DNA from: Paracoccaceae bacterium
GTDB taxonomy: Bacteria > Pseudomonadota > Alphaproteobacteria > Rhodobacterales > Rhodobacteraceae
NCBI GenBank assembly: GCA_947476475.1
Contig: CANJQT010000034.1
Span: forward strand, 1 to 33,604
Reading direction: 5' to 3'
DNA length: 33,604 bases
Numbering within the stretch: position 1 is the stretch's first letter; the number at the start of each line of letters is the position of its first letter. The notes under the pieces are model-generated. The model was not told the origin of the DNA. It worked only from the letters and a program-made list of their open reading frames with translations, and made no database searches. This document shows positions 6,501 through 15,589 of this stretch, one piece after another. Both the position numbers and the translations under genes were made by a program.

Positions 6501-8345
6501 ATGCTTTCGAATCTCGACACCGCCTGGCGGTATCCGCTGGCGCTGCTTCTTGGTCTGCTGACCGGTCTTTATATCGGCGGCATGCTTGCCACGATCTATG
6601 TGATCACGGCCTTCCGGGAGAGCCTCGACACCCTGAGCCCCATAGGCCCTTGGTTCCTTCGATACGCCTGGGCAGATCTCGCTGCGCGGCCTTCGGTCCT
6701 GCAGGGCGCACTGATCATCACCGGCGCCGTCACAGTCGCCCTGACTCTCGTCGGATTAGCCGGGGTACATCGCGGCCGCCTCAACCAGTATGACGACGCA
6801 CATTTCCAGTCGCGCCGCGAGTTGAAGCGCAACCACATGGTCGGAACCCTCGATCAGAACGGTTTCATCTTCGGCAAGCTCGGCTTCCCGAAATCCGACG
6901 CACCGTTTGTGATGGCGCCGCCCGACCGCTTCCCGCATGCGATGATGATCGCTCCCACGGGCCGCGGGAAGGGCGTCGGCTTCGTCATCCCGAACCTTCT
7001 GCACTTTTCGGGCTCCGCGATCATCCTCGACGTCAAGGGCGAGAACTTCGCGAAGACCTCGATTCATCGCAAGCACGGGCTGAAGAACGGCATCTGGTAC
7101 TTCTCGCCCTTCGATGAGGACCGTGGTTCGCACCGCTTCAACCCGCTTGCCCGTATCGCCGCCCTGCCCTCCGCCGAGCGTCAGTACACCGCGCTGAACT
7201 CGATGGCCGACCTCTTTCTCATCCCGGAAGGCGAAAGCGCTCAGAGCTTCTTCAATGCAGGCAAGCGGCTCTTCATCGCCTCATGCCTCTACGCCATCGA
7301 ACAGCGCCGCCCGACCTTGGGCTTTGCCGGTGAGATCATGGCCGGAGGCGGAGACAAGAAGAAGAGCTACACGGCAATCGCCGAGACCACGAACATTCCA
7401 ATCGTTTCCCGCACGTTCCTCGAAATGGCCGACGTCCCGGAAAAAACCCTCGGGGCCTATGTGTCCGTCATCCAGGGATCCGGTCTCGAACTTTGGAACG
7501 ACCCCGCGGTTGACAGAGTGACCTCAGCCAGCGACTTCGACTTCTCAACCTTCCGGCGCGATCCCCAAAGTCTCTACATCGTCGTCCAGCCCGAGCACCT
7601 GAAAACTCTCGCCCCCCTCGTCCGGCTTCTCTTCGCGGATGCCATCGCCTCCCTCCAGCGCCGCGAGCCGGGACCGGACGAACACCATGCTGTCACGTTC
7701 CTGATGGACGAGTTTGACCAACTCGGACGCCAGCCCCTCGTCCTCTCGTCCATCAAGACCATCCGCAGCTTCGGCGGCCGGTTCTTCATCATCTCCCAGA
7801 CCATCCCCGGTCTCGATGACATCTATGGCGAAACCGGGCGTCGCTCCCTGCAGGGTGGCGCAGGCGTGCAGATCTACATGACGCCGCAGGATGACCGGAC
7901 GGCCGAGGTTCTGTCGAATGCCTTGGGGCGCTCCACGATCACAGCCGTGACTGAGAGCCAGTCACGGGTGCGAGCGCTGGAAGACAGCGCGAATGTCAGC
8001 AGGCGGTCGGAAGAGCGGCCGTTGATTTCGGCGAACGAGGTGCTGCGGTTTCCGCTGGACGAAGTTCTGGTTCTGCCAGAGGGGCAGTATCCGATCCGGG
8101 CGCGGCACATCCGGTACTACGAGGATCGGCACTTTGGGCCGATTGATCGAGCGCGGAAGGGAAAGGCGTTGCCGACTACACGGGGCAGCGGAGCGGATAG
8201 CAGGCAAGTTGCTGTTGGGAAGCTGTCGGGCTTGGCCGCGTCCGCTGAGCGTGCAGATGCCGAGGTCTTCGGGGAGGCGTCACGGGTGTTTCAGGCGATT
8301 GCAAAGAGCGCAAAGAGCCAACGGAAACTGCCCGCAAGGGTCTGA
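6501..8345 (+). CDS. virD4: VirD4 type IV coupling protein
   Basis: A 614-residue VirD4/TraG ATPase that links the relaxosome to the secretion channel and pumps the relaxase-DNA complex. Two N-terminal membrane spans are visible (about 11-36 and 67-90) with a short periplasmic loop. Walker A is APTGRGKGVG (151-160); the preceding MMIAP and following PNLL are typical. Walker B is VTFLMDEF (398-405), followed by DQLGR. The start at 6501 is preferred to upstream options because GAGGA (6488-6492) precedes it by 8 bases and it begins the first membrane span. It follows the relaxase by 10 bases, giving the mobC-virD2-virD4 operon. Full length; no anomaly seen. It ends convergently to virB11. Confidence 0.93.
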   Translation: MLSNLDTAWRYPLALLLGLLTGLYIGGMLATIYVITAFRESLDTLSPIGPWFLRYAWADLAARPSVLQGALIITGAVTVALTLVGLAGVHRGRLNQYDDAHFQSRRELKRNHMVGTLDQNGFIFGKLGFPKSDAPFVMAPPDRFPHAMMIAPTGRGKGVGFVIPNLLHFSGSAIILDVKGENFAKTSIHRKHGLKNGIWYFSPFDEDRGSHRFNPLARIAALPSAERQYTALNSMADLFLIPEGESAQSFFNAGKRLFIASCLYAIEQRRPTLGFAGEIMAGGGDKKKSYTAIAETTNIPIVSRTFLEMADVPEKTLGAYVSVIQGSGLELWNDPAVDRVTSASDFDFSTFRRDPQSLYIVVQPEHLKTLAPLVRLLFADAIASLQRREPGPDEHHAVTFLMDEFDQLGRQPLVLSSIKTIRSFGGRFFIISQTIPGLDDIYGETGRRSLQGGAGVQIYMTPQDDRTAEVLSNALGRSTITAVTESQSRVRALEDSANVSRRSEERPLISANEVLRFPLDEVLVLPEGQYPIRARHIRYYEDRHFGPIDRARKGKALPTTRGSGADSRQVAVGKLSGLAASAERADAEVFGEASRVFQAIAKSAKSQRKLPARV

Positions 8346-8371
8346 GGGGTGTTTATTAACTGAACGTCACA

Positions 8372-8387
8372 GCCCACACTGGTGGGC
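8372..8387. terminator. Hairpin between convergent virD4 and virB11
   Basis: GCCCAC (8372-8377) and GTGGGC (8382-8387) form a perfect stem with loop ACTG in the 64-base gap where the relaxase operon and the T4SS operon converge. There is no clear U-tract on either strand, so it may be a weak or Rho-assisted terminator. Confidence 0.4.
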
Positions 8388-8409
8388 GGGTCTCAGCCCT
8401 GCGCCGTTA

Positions 8410-9384
8410 TCAAAAGCAGAGAATCTCCGCCACCCCACGCCGCCCGTCCTGCCGCGAAAGCTGCACCACCAAGTCCACGCTCCCTTCGCAGTACCTCTTC
8501 ACCTCCTCGAACCCCATGCCAAGCCCGGCGGCCATGACCATTATCGCCAACCGGTCGATGGCTTTTCGCGCTGTATCGGCATGGATGGTCGTAAATGACC
8601 CGCCGTGGCCAGTGTTGATCGCTTCGAGAAAAGTGCGACTTTCCTCGCCCCGCAGCTCGCCCAAGATGATCCGGTCCGGTCGCATCCGCAGCGAGGCTTC
8701 CAGTAGCCGCGCCGGGGTGCGTTCGCCTTGCGCGCTGCGGTCCGCCTTGAGCGCCACAGCGTTCTCCTGGCGGGGGAAGAGTTCATAGGCATCCTCAATG
8801 GTCAGGATCCGCTCCCTCGGGTCCACCATCGACAAGAGGGAACGCGCGAATGTCGTTTTGCCGGTCGAAGTCCCGCCGGCGATCAAGATGTTCATGCGCT
8901 CCTCGACGCACAATCGCATGGCATCGACAACTTGCCCGGCCTCGGCCAGATTCATCGCCTCCCCTGCCCTTTCCCGACGTTTGGCGTCGAGATCGATGAG
9001 ACAACCGTGTAAGAGGCGCGGCTCGATCAGCTGATCGGCGGAAAGCTTGAATGGCCGGAAGGTGATTGCCATCCCGCCTTCCACGATCGGCGGTGCCACG
9101 ACCTGCGCCCGGATCGCCATATCGCCCCAGACGATCTTTCCCGAAACGGTCGGCTTCTTGTCGGAGAACTGCACGCCAACGGCAGAAGCTATTGCCTGCC
9201 CAAGGTTGTTAGACAGGATCCGATCGATGGACAGATGCGCGACCCGCTCCATGTGCGTCGCGCCCTTCCGCTCGATCCAGACCTTTCCGTCGGGGTTGAT
9301 TGCCACCTCCACCAGATCGTCTCGCATAAACAGGGGTGCAATCGGTGTCAGGTAGGTGCCGAGGAAACTCGGCCGATCATCCAT
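8410..9384 (-). CDS. virB11: VirB11 secretion ATPase
   Basis: A 324-residue hexameric traffic ATPase of the GspE/VirB11 family that acts at the cytoplasmic base of the T4SS. The N-terminal domain (1-~135) is followed by the RecA-like domain: Walker A AGGTSTGKTT (169-178), Asp box LTIEDAYEL, Walker B RIILGELRGE (238-247) and His box GHGGSFTTIHAD (259-270). The start is the ATG at 9384, which shares its A with the virB10 stop (TGATG), rather than the GTG one codon upstream. It is the last gene of the operon. Length and motifs are complete. Confidence 0.93.
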   Translation of the reverse strand: MDDRPSFLGTYLTPIAPLFMRDDLVEVAINPDGKVWIERKGATHMERVAHLSIDRILSNNLGQAIASAVGVQFSDKKPTVSGKIVWGDMAIRAQVVAPPIVEGGMAITFRPFKLSADQLIEPRLLHGCLIDLDAKRRERAGEAMNLAEAGQVVDAMRLCVEERMNILIAGGTSTGKTTFARSLLSMVDPRERILTIEDAYELFPRQENAVALKADRSAQGERTPARLLEASLRMRPDRIILGELRGEESRTFLEAINTGHGGSFTTIHADTARKAIDRLAIMVMAAGLGMGFEEVKRYCEGSVDLVVQLSRQDGRRGVAEILCF

Positions 9385-10706
9385 CACCAGATTTCCAGAT
9401 CGCGGTCGACCATGACCGTGATCGCGGCCCCAGGGGCGACGGTGATGATCGGCGGCAGGCTCGTATAGGCCTCGACCGCGGAGCCCATGGCAGTACCCAG
9501 GTCCTCGCCCATGCTCTCAGCCGTGTCGGAACTGATCTCGTCAGTGTATTTCGCGGCGGCGACAGCGGGAGCGGCCCCGAGAAGGGAAATGAGCGCAGCC
9601 GACCCGAACCTGGCACCGAAGCGCGTGTTGACCTTGCCGGTAATGCCGGAGCGACCCTGGGCGTCCCCACCGAAAGCCTCCATCTGCACGGACTGCCCAT
9701 CCGGAGTGACGAGCCGCGTCCAGGCGACAAGAATGCGGCCTTGGCCGATGGCCACGTCCGAGGAATAATCTCCGAAGAGGCGCGCGCCGGCGGGGATCAG
9801 GATCTGGGCCTGATCGAAGGACCAGACCGGCCGGGTCACGATCGCTGTGATCTGGCCAGGTAGGCTCGAGTCGACCGCATTCTCAAGCGTTGCTTCAATC
9901 ATCGTGCCCTGCAGGACGGTGTTTGACGGATTGGCGATCACCTGGCTCACTTCCGTGGTGGTGGCTTCGCGCCCCGACTGTACGAAATCCCGACCTGTCG
10001 CATCTCGACCCTCGGCTGGGGCCTCGGGCATCCCCATACGGGCATCCCCTGCCCCACCCTTTTGACCATCGTCGAAGACGACCGAAGGTGACGCCACGCG
10101 GGCCGCAAGCTGCGCCTCGCGCTCGGCACGCTTGGCCGCCAACTCAGCCTCTCGTTGGGCTTCCGCGGCACCCGCAGTGTCGGCGCTTGCCTTCAGGACG
10201 GCGATCTCCTGATCGAACTGCCGTCGCATGTCCTCCATCAGAGCAATGTTCTGCGACTGTGCCTCTTCTAGGGCGAGCGCCAGTTCCTTGGCTGTCTGGT
10301 CCTTCTCGGCATCGGCCTTGTCGGCAAGATCACCCAACTCGCGCTGCAGCCGTTCAACCTCGGACTGGAGTGTGGCGTTCCGCGCTTCGAGGTCTTCGCG
10401 CTGTGAGGCCAGTTCCCCTTCGATGTCTGAGAACCCATCACCTGAGGGCTTAGCTTCCGGTCCCGGCTCAATCGCTCCGAAGGGCGAGCCGCCCGCCTGA
10501 TCCTGGAATTCCTCGACGGCTGAGGTTTCCACATCGGGGATTGTGCGGCTGGAAGGCCAGACCGTCCAGAGCGCGGCAAGGCTGGCTCCGGCCAAGAGTG
10601 CGCCCATGCCAAGTCGCTGCTGCCGGGTCATTTTCGGCTTGGGTCGCTCGACCTTGTATTCCGGCTCGGCGCCCGTCTTCGGATCGGTCATCTCGGGATC
10701 AGCCAT
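9384..10706 (-). CDS. virB10: VirB10 core-complex protein
   Basis: A 440-residue protein of the TrbI/VirB10 family that spans both membranes and forms the T4SS core with VirB7 and VirB9. A short cytoplasmic tail is followed by one membrane span (about 32-50, MGALLAGASLAALWTVW). A long coiled coil follows (about 85-210, many Glu/Ala/Gln heptads such as LEARNATLQSEVERLQREL). The C-terminal beta-barrel domain contains the family features GTMIEATLENAVDSSLPG, ILIPAGARLFGDYSS and a GKVNTRFGARFG segment. Most VirB10 proteins have a Pro-rich rod where this one has a coiled coil, a known variant. It lies 1 base after virB9 and overlaps virB11 by TGATG. Confidence 0.93.
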   Translation of the reverse strand: MADPEMTDPKTGAEPEYKVERPKPKMTRQQRLGMGALLAGASLAALWTVWPSSRTIPDVETSAVEEFQDQAGGSPFGAIEPGPEAKPSGDGFSDIEGELASQREDLEARNATLQSEVERLQRELGDLADKADAEKDQTAKELALALEEAQSQNIALMEDMRRQFDQEIAVLKASADTAGAAEAQREAELAAKRAEREAQLAARVASPSVVFDDGQKGGAGDARMGMPEAPAEGRDATGRDFVQSGREATTTEVSQVIANPSNTVLQGTMIEATLENAVDSSLPGQITAIVTRPVWSFDQAQILIPAGARLFGDYSSDVAIGQGRILVAWTRLVTPDGQSVQMEAFGGDAQGRSGITGKVNTRFGARFGSAALISLLGAAPAVAAAKYTDEISSDTAESMGEDLGTAMGSAVEAYTSLPPIITVAPGAAITVMVDRDLEIW

Positions 10707-10707
10707 G

Positions 10708-11457
10708 TCAGAATTCCCATCCCTGAAGCTTGGCGAGCAGGGCCAGATCGGTGGTCACGCCGCCATCTACCCGCTCGATGCAAAGAACATGCGTGCCGAT
10801 CCGGATCGAATAGGCGGAGCGCAGGCCGGAGACGCGGACGATGCTGCCTCGCGTGCCGGAGTTCAGCGTCACTTCGCGGCCCGTCGCATCCACACCGAAG
10901 ATCGACGGCCGGAGGCCTGGGGCGAAGGCGAAGTACGTCGCTTGCCCATCGTTCCAGATATGGACGGGTTTCAGGGACTCGTCGCCCGACCAGGCATAGC
11001 CGATGTCGCGCGACCCTGAGGCCACGGTGCTGCGGGTCGCCCGGCTCGTGCCGGTCTCGGGATAACGCAGGACCAACCGGTAGGTCGGGTTGTGGGACCG
11101 GCCCTCGCCGATCGACAGCGAGATCGTGCGCCGCCCGGTATAGATTGTCATGTTGGTCTCGGCCCCTGCAATCAGGGGTTTCACCGAGACCGTGGTCCGG
11201 TTCGAGAGCACCTCGACCTCGAAGGCTTCACTGTCGCCGAGAAGAACCGAGTCGATCCGCTCGCCTGCGCCCAGTTCGATGGCTGTATTCACGCGCAGAT
11301 GCGTGTCGAGCCGGATGACATCGACGGGGTTGTAGAGGACCGACCGGACGCGCGCGTCGGCACCCATCGATGCTGGGGCGACTTCGGCGGAGGTAATAGT
11401 CGCGAAGCCGAGGGCGCAGGCGCAGGCAAGTCCCGGGAGGAGAAGAGAACGGGTCAT
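10708..11457 (-). CDS. virB9: VirB9 core-complex protein
   Basis: A 249-residue periplasmic protein of the VirB9/TrbG/CagX family. The signal peptide (1-23) ends at TSA before EVAP. The N-terminal domain follows (IRLDTHLRVNTAIELGAGE, then DSEAFEVEVLSNRTTVSVKP and MTIYTGRRTISL). The C-terminal domain bears the typical PVHIWNDGQATYFAF and a late cysteine (HVLCIE). In Agrobacterium, VirB9 is disulfide-linked to the lipoprotein VirB7; a similar link to the small lipoprotein of this operon is possible. The ATG at 11457 is chosen because the signal peptide begins there, and it overlaps the virB8 stop by ATGA (11454-11457). Confidence 0.92.
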   Translation of the reverse strand: MTRSLLLPGLACACALGFATITSAEVAPASMGADARVRSVLYNPVDVIRLDTHLRVNTAIELGAGERIDSVLLGDSEAFEVEVLSNRTTVSVKPLIAGAETNMTIYTGRRTISLSIGEGRSHNPTYRLVLRYPETGTSRATRSTVASGSRDIGYAWSGDESLKPVHIWNDGQATYFAFAPGLRPSIFGVDATGREVTLNSGTRGSIVRVSGLRSAYSIRIGTHVLCIERVDGGVTTDLALLAKLQGWEF

Positions 11458-12113
11458 GGATTGGTCTCCAGGGTTTCGGCGTCGACGCGGTAGGCCGAGA
11501 CGGTGAAGCCGAGCGGGTTTTCCCAGACATGGGCTAGGGAGCGTTCGGTTTTCGGCTCGAAGGCGAACTCGACAGTAGCGACGAAGGGCTGTGTCACCGG
11601 GTCCTGTTTTGTCTTGCGCAGGGTTTTCAGGAAACGGATCTGGGCGACGTTCGGGGAAAGGAAGGTGATCCGGCGCACGGTCACCGTGACTTCCGCACCG
11701 GGGCCGTAGACATCCGGCGGATAGGCCGTGTTGCCTCCGCCTTTCGACCAAAGAAGCCGCAGGCTCTCTTCGGCACTCCCGGTCGAGCGGCGCTGGACAC
11801 TTTCGAGCCGGGCTTGAATGCCCGCGAGGAAATAGCCTTCGCGATCTGAGACGTAAGCCACGAGGAGGCTTTGCTTCAGCGCTTCCTGGTCCTCGATCCC
11901 GGTCGGGGCGACCTGCAGGATGTTTTCGGCGTCACCCGTCTGCCGATCGACGAGGACGGTGAAGACCTGGGTTTCCCGCAAAGGCAGGACGAGGACCAGT
12001 GCGGTTGCAAGGATCAGGCTCAGCCCGCCCGCGGCACTCGCGACAATCCAGGCGCGCCGGGCCGAGAGGCGGGGCTCCAGCACGAGATCGACATCAAATC
12101 CATGCGCCTCCAT
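11454..12113 (-). CDS. virB8: VirB8 inner-membrane assembly protein
   Basis: A 219-residue bitopic protein of the VirB8/TrbF family. One membrane span lies near the N-terminus (about 21-46, IVASAAGGLSLILATALVLV). The NTF2-like periplasmic domain follows, with EALKQSLLVAYVSDREGYFL and the C-terminal FVATVEFAFEP and NPLGFTVSAYRVD segments. VirB8 nucleates assembly and contacts VirB9 and VirB10. The start at 12113 has a good GGAGG 8 bases upstream. An in-frame ATG at 12146 would add 11 residues and overlap the virB6 stop by TGATG, so it remains possible. The C-terminus overlaps virB9 by ATGA. Confidence 0.9.
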   Translation of the reverse strand: MEAHGFDVDLVLEPRLSARRAWIVASAAGGLSLILATALVLVLPLRETQVFTVLVDRQTGDAENILQVAPTGIEDQEALKQSLLVAYVSDREGYFLAGIQARLESVQRRSTGSAEESLRLLWSKGGGNTAYPPDVYGPGAEVTVTVRRITFLSPNVAQIRFLKTLRKTKQDPVTQPFVATVEFAFEPKTERSLAHVWENPLGFTVSAYRVDAETLETNP

Positions 12114-12145
12114 GGGCGGTCCTCCACTTCTCGAATTCTGGGGCA

Positions 12146-13165
12146 TCAGCTTTTGTCCGATGTCCGGCTGGCGAGTCGCATCGCCGTCTGCACGGCGGAC
12201 CTGCCGATCTGTCCGGCGGTATTGCCGTTCAGACGTGCATCCGATGGTCGGCGGCCGCCGGCATCCAATCCAGCCGCTCCCCGCCCTGCGCCGATCCCGG
12301 ACGCGATGCCGGTGCGTCCGTAACCCTTGACGCTGTCGGCGGTACGGAAGGTCGAGGCTGCGACGCTGCCAAGACCGGTCGCGGTCGACGCGAGCGACTG
12401 CGCGATCGTCGGCACCATGGCCATGAGGCCAGTTCCGAGCATCATGACGACCACGAAGCTCAGGACATCGCCGATGGTTTCGACCGAGGCGAGCGAGGCC
12501 GGGGTGAGGTCCTCCGCGATGTAGATCGTGAAGGCCGCCATGCCGGACGTCAGCATCGGATAAAGAGCAAAGCCGAGGGCAAGGTTCACCCACCGGTCAA
12601 AGAGCGGGGCGGTGACCTTGAAAAGTGTGCAGCCGATTGCGACGGGTGCGAAGATGACGAGAACGCCGATCATGATCTTCGCGGCCGAGATCACGATGAT
12701 CGACACGGTTGCCATGAGGGCTGCCACAAGAAACATCAGGAGGCCCGCGAGGGCGCCGGTGATGTAGCTGCCGTTCTGGCTGATCGCCTGACCCACATCG
12801 AGGGCTTGCAGATAGAGGGCATCCAGACCCTCGTAGAGATTGCCCGACCCATCCCCAAACGCGTTCATCACGACCGCGCCGATTTCACTCGGGGCGTTGG
12901 TCAGAACGCCATAAACCGAATTGAAGTTGGTCCAGGACGACAAGAACGCCGAAGCAACCGTGATCCGAACCATGAGGCCGAGCCCGTTGCGCAGCGTCAT
13001 CGGCACGGCTTGTGCCATCAGATTGATCCCGATCAGAGCCACCACCAGGACCGACCCGACCCGGAAGACCGGCACAATCTCGGCTGCCACAGCATCAAAT
13101 GCCGTAGCGCCAACCGCTGTTGCGGCGGCATCGACCTGGGTCAGAATGTCGGCGATGATGGCCAT
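12146..13165 (-). CDS. virB6: VirB6 polytopic channel protein
   Basis: A 339-residue multi-spanning inner-membrane protein of the VirB6/TrbL family, part of the DNA translocation channel. The N-terminal segment (MAIIADILTQVDAAATAVGA) is followed by about six hydrophobic spans (VFRVGSVLVVALIGINLMA; GALAGLLMFLVAALMATVSI; IMIGVLVIFAPVAIGCTLF; VLSFVVVMMLGTGLMAM and others). A conserved Trp lies in SSWTNFNSVYG. The last ~80 residues are Gly/Ala/Arg-rich and probably cytoplasmic. It starts 3 bases after the stop of the 168-residue exported protein. Length is in the normal range for VirB6 (about 290-350). Confidence 0.9.
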   Translation of the reverse strand: MAIIADILTQVDAAATAVGATAFDAVAAEIVPVFRVGSVLVVALIGINLMAQAVPMTLRNGLGLMVRITVASAFLSSWTNFNSVYGVLTNAPSEIGAVVMNAFGDGSGNLYEGLDALYLQALDVGQAISQNGSYITGALAGLLMFLVAALMATVSIIVISAAKIMIGVLVIFAPVAIGCTLFKVTAPLFDRWVNLALGFALYPMLTSGMAAFTIYIAEDLTPASLASVETIGDVLSFVVVMMLGTGLMAMVPTIAQSLASTATGLGSVAASTFRTADSVKGYGRTGIASGIGAGRGAAGLDAGGRRPSDARLNGNTAGQIGRSAVQTAMRLASRTSDKS

Positions 13166-13168
13166 GGA

Positions 13169-13675
13169 TCACTTGGCCCGGCAGCTTTGCTCAAGCTCGC
13201 GAAACCGCGCCTCGGTTGCACGCCGATCTTCATCGCGGATACGTTCCAGCGCCGGACGGTCTGCATCGGTCAGTTCTGCCGTCGACTTGCCCAAGGCGGC
13301 CGTTACGAAGGCGTCGAAGCTGAAGCCGTCGAAGAGGCAAGCGCAGGAGCCTTCTTCAAGCCGCCGCGACATCGCTACGCGAAAATAGGCCTGCCGAGCC
13401 ACTGCGCGGAACTTCCAATCGGTGATCCCCTCGGGCAGGTCGATCACCTCTTCGCAGGAAGGCCTGTCAGCGGCAGCAAAGATGCCGGTACCGCGCCTCT
13501 GCATCTCGGTCAGGAGGACCAGCGCGGTCTCCGCATCCTGCGCGCCTACCGCTTCCCGGGTTTCTTCGATCAGCTGAACGTCACTGAAAGTGGCGATGTC
13601 TTGCGCAGCAGCGAAGCTGGTAAAGCAGACCATGACAACAACCGCCGCGACGTGGTGAGAAGCCCGCCGCATCAT
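13169..13675 (-). CDS. Exported T4SS-operon protein of unknown function
   Basis: A 168-residue protein with a signal peptide (about 1-24, AVVVMVCFTSFAAAQ). The mature protein is mainly helical and contains four cysteines: PSCEEV, a SCACLF pair and SCRAK at the C-terminus. It overlaps the virB5 stop by ATGA and ends 3 bases before virB6. Entry-exclusion (Eex) and small VirB-associated proteins often occupy this slot in conjugation operons. There is no lipobox, and I see no match to EexN. The tight coupling implies a stoichiometric or assembly role in the mating machine. Entry exclusion is a guess from position only. Confidence 0.7.
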   Translation of the reverse strand: MMRRASHHVAAVVVMVCFTSFAAAQDIATFSDVQLIEETREAVGAQDAETALVLLTEMQRRGTGIFAAADRPSCEEVIDLPEGITDWKFRAVARQAYFRVAMSRRLEEGSCACLFDGFSFDAFVTAALGKSTAELTDADRPALERIRDEDRRATEARFRELEQSCRAK

Positions 13676-14481
13676 TCGGCCCCCGAATAGTCGAAGAAGC
13701 TCTTTTCCTTGGCCTGCTCTGCGGCCCAGTTCACACCCGTCTGCCCGGCGGCCAGCCCCGCAGCTGCGTTCAACCGCCACATCTGGCCGAGCATGTAGTT
13801 GGTTTCGGCCGCCATCCGGGTGTTGAGGTCGATGCTTTCCTTCAGGCCCTCCTGATTGGCGATTTCAGCCACCAAACCGTCGATCCGCGCGAGGCTTTGG
13901 GCGGCTTCCTCGTAGGAAAGCTGCGCCACGCCCATGGCCGTGGCACTCGTCGCTGCGGTCGTCGCGATGAGCTTGTCCTGCGGATTGGCGGAGGAGGACA
14001 GCCCGGCCAGGGTTTCCGAGGTTAGGCCGGCCCCTTCCAGCGTGTCGCGCATGTATTCGGCGGCCATCTTGTCGCCCATGGTCACATCGCCATCTAGAAG
14101 GCTGTCCAGGAGCCCATCGAAATCCCCGATGGTCAGCGCATCCTGGAAATCGGAGAGATCGGTGATCTTGGCCGCCCGTGAGCGCAGGTCCTCCACCGAA
14201 TTGTAAAGGCTCGCGATCTCGTTCAGGCCCGAGATTGATCCGAGGATGCCTTCGAGGTTGGTCAGCTGCTCGAGACCGGTCTCGACCTGCTTCTTCAATT
14301 CTTCGATCTGCGCGATCTGGTTTTCGGCATCGCGAAGTGCCGCCTGCAGCTGCTCGATGTTCTTGGCAAGGTTGGTGCCGTCGATGACGGGCACGCCTTG
14401 GGCCAGAAGAGGTGATGCCAGGATCGATGCACAGACGGCGAGCGCGAGGCGCGCCCTCGTTCGAAGGACGGCAGGTCTCAC
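13672..14481 (-). CDS. virB5: VirB5 minor pilus protein
   Basis: A 269-residue periplasmic or pilus-tip protein of the VirB5/TrbJ family. The signal peptide (to about residue 28, ASPLLAQ) is followed by [20 protein letters not shown] and a long coiled coil (about 40-75). A central globular part follows, then a C-terminal helix with [20 protein letters not shown]. The start is GTG at 14481, overlapping the upstream gene by GTGA. The mature N-terminus [12 protein letters not shown] is nearly the same as that of the adjacent transglycosylase gene ([12 protein letters not shown]), which shows that the two genes share ancestry. It overlaps the next gene by ATGA. Confidence 0.88.
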   Translation of the reverse strand: MRPAVLRTRARLALAVCASILASPLLAQGVPVIDGTNLAKNIEQLQAALRDAENQIAQIEELKKQVETGLEQLTNLEGILGSISGLNEIASLYNSVEDLRSRAAKITDLSDFQDALTIGDFDGLLDSLLDGDVTMGDKMAAEYMRDTLEGAGLTSETLAGLSSSANPQDKLIATTAATSATAMGVAQLSYEEAAQSLARIDGLVAEIANQEGLKESIDLNTRMAAETNYMLGQMWRLNAAAGLAAGQTGVNWAAEQAKEKSFFDYSGAE

Positions 14482-15581
14482 GGAGTGTACTCCCAGAAGG
14501 TGGTGTATTGCAGGGATTGCGCGGCGTCCGAGAGCCCACGGGCCGCCTCGACTTTGACGGCACCCGCGCGCAGCCGCAGCGTCAGGGCCGTAAGGCGCGC
14601 GCGTTCGGCGAGCATGTAGGTGTTCTGATCGACCGCTTCTTTCGGGGTCTGGGGCTTGGCCTCTTCAAGGAACCCCTTGATCCGCGCCATGGCCGCCTCG
14701 ATCTGCCCCGACTGCTGGCCGGAATAGCCGATGAAGGCTGAGGACATGTTGCCCCATTCGGCACTCGCACCCTCCACCCCCGCCAACGTGCCCGTCACGT
14801 CCGCGCCGGTGATCACCGAAAGATAGGCGTCATAGTAGCCCGAGATCCGGCGGACGTAGTTCTGGGTTTCCTCGAAAGGAGGGATGCCACCGTATTTCTG
14901 GACGTTGCCGGGCCCTGCGTTGTAGGCCGCAAGCGCGAAGTCGATCCGGCCGAAGCTGTTGAGCTGGGTCGCGAGATAGCGGGCGCCACCATCGAGGTTC
15001 TGCAGCGGGTCGGTCGGATCAACGCCGAGATCGGCGGCAGTGCCCGGCATCAACTGGCAGAATCCCATGGCCCCGACCGGGCTGATCGCCGCGTTGGAAA
15101 ACCCGCTTTCCTGCTTCACCAGCGACTGGAAAAGAATGCGCCAGGTCGTCGGAGTGAGCCCAACCTTCACGACGCCGGGATGCGTCTCATAGCGCGCCGC
15201 CGTCGCGATGATCATCGCCTCAACCGTCTCACCTTCCCCGAAGAGCCGCTGGCTTTCCGGGCTTGTCTCCTCAAGGGGATATACCTCGTCGGCAGGAGGG
15301 AAGGTTCCCGTCCCCATCTCGAAGCCGCTGAGGTCGGTCACGCCGGTCGTATCCGCGAGGAAACGCTCATAGGCGGCCAGCTGGTCGTCTTCGATCTCGC
15401 TGAGTTCCGTGCGCGTGGCGAGTTTCTCCCCCTGCTTCACCGCATCCTCAGCCTGTTCGACAAGACGCGAGATGAAGTTCGACAAGCGCGAGCCATCGAT
15501 GATCGGCACGCCCTGGGCCAGGAGGCCCATAGGCACCGCAGTGCCGAGAAGAAGCCCGAGAAGGAGCGGTGCGCGACTCAT
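14478..15581 (-). CDS. VirB1-type lytic transglycosylase nested between VirB5-like ends
   Basis: A 367-residue exported protein. Residues 22-60 ([15 protein letters not shown] and the following coiled coil) and the C-terminal region ([20 protein letters not shown]) mirror the ends of VirB5 encoded next to it. Between them sits a complete SLT domain (about 145-250): LVKQESGF with catalytic Glu 158, [31 protein letters not shown] and [12 protein letters not shown]. The SLT part would cleave peptidoglycan to let the channel through, and the VirB5-like parts could tether it to the pilus. The ATG at 15581 is used, 9 bases past the lipoprotein stop; a TTG at 15602 is less likely. A second, ordinary VirB1 is encoded at the operon start. 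Confidence 0.88.
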   Translation of the reverse strand: MSRAPLLLGLLLGTAVPMGLLAQGVPIIDGSRLSNFISRLVEQAEDAVKQGEKLATRTELSEIEDDQLAAYERFLADTTGVTDLSGFEMGTGTFPPADEVYPLEETSPESQRLFGEGETVEAMIIATAARYETHPGVVKVGLTPTTWRILFQSLVKQESGFSNAAISPVGAMGFCQLMPGTAADLGVDPTDPLQNLDGGARYLATQLNSFGRIDFALAAYNAGPGNVQKYGGIPPFEETQNYVRRISGYYDAYLSVITGADVTGTLAGVEGASAEWGNMSSAFIGYSGQQSGQIEAAMARIKGFLEEAKPQTPKEAVDQNTYMLAERARLTALTLRLRAGAVKVEAARGLSDAAQSLQYTTFWEYTP

Positions 15582-15589
15582 GCGGTGTC

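Noticed and set aside
11999-13690. Plus-strand open frame of 563 codons over virB8, virB6 and the exported protein
   Set aside because: It crosses three coupled genes on the other strand and has a His/Asp/Gly-rich composition without a recognisable domain.
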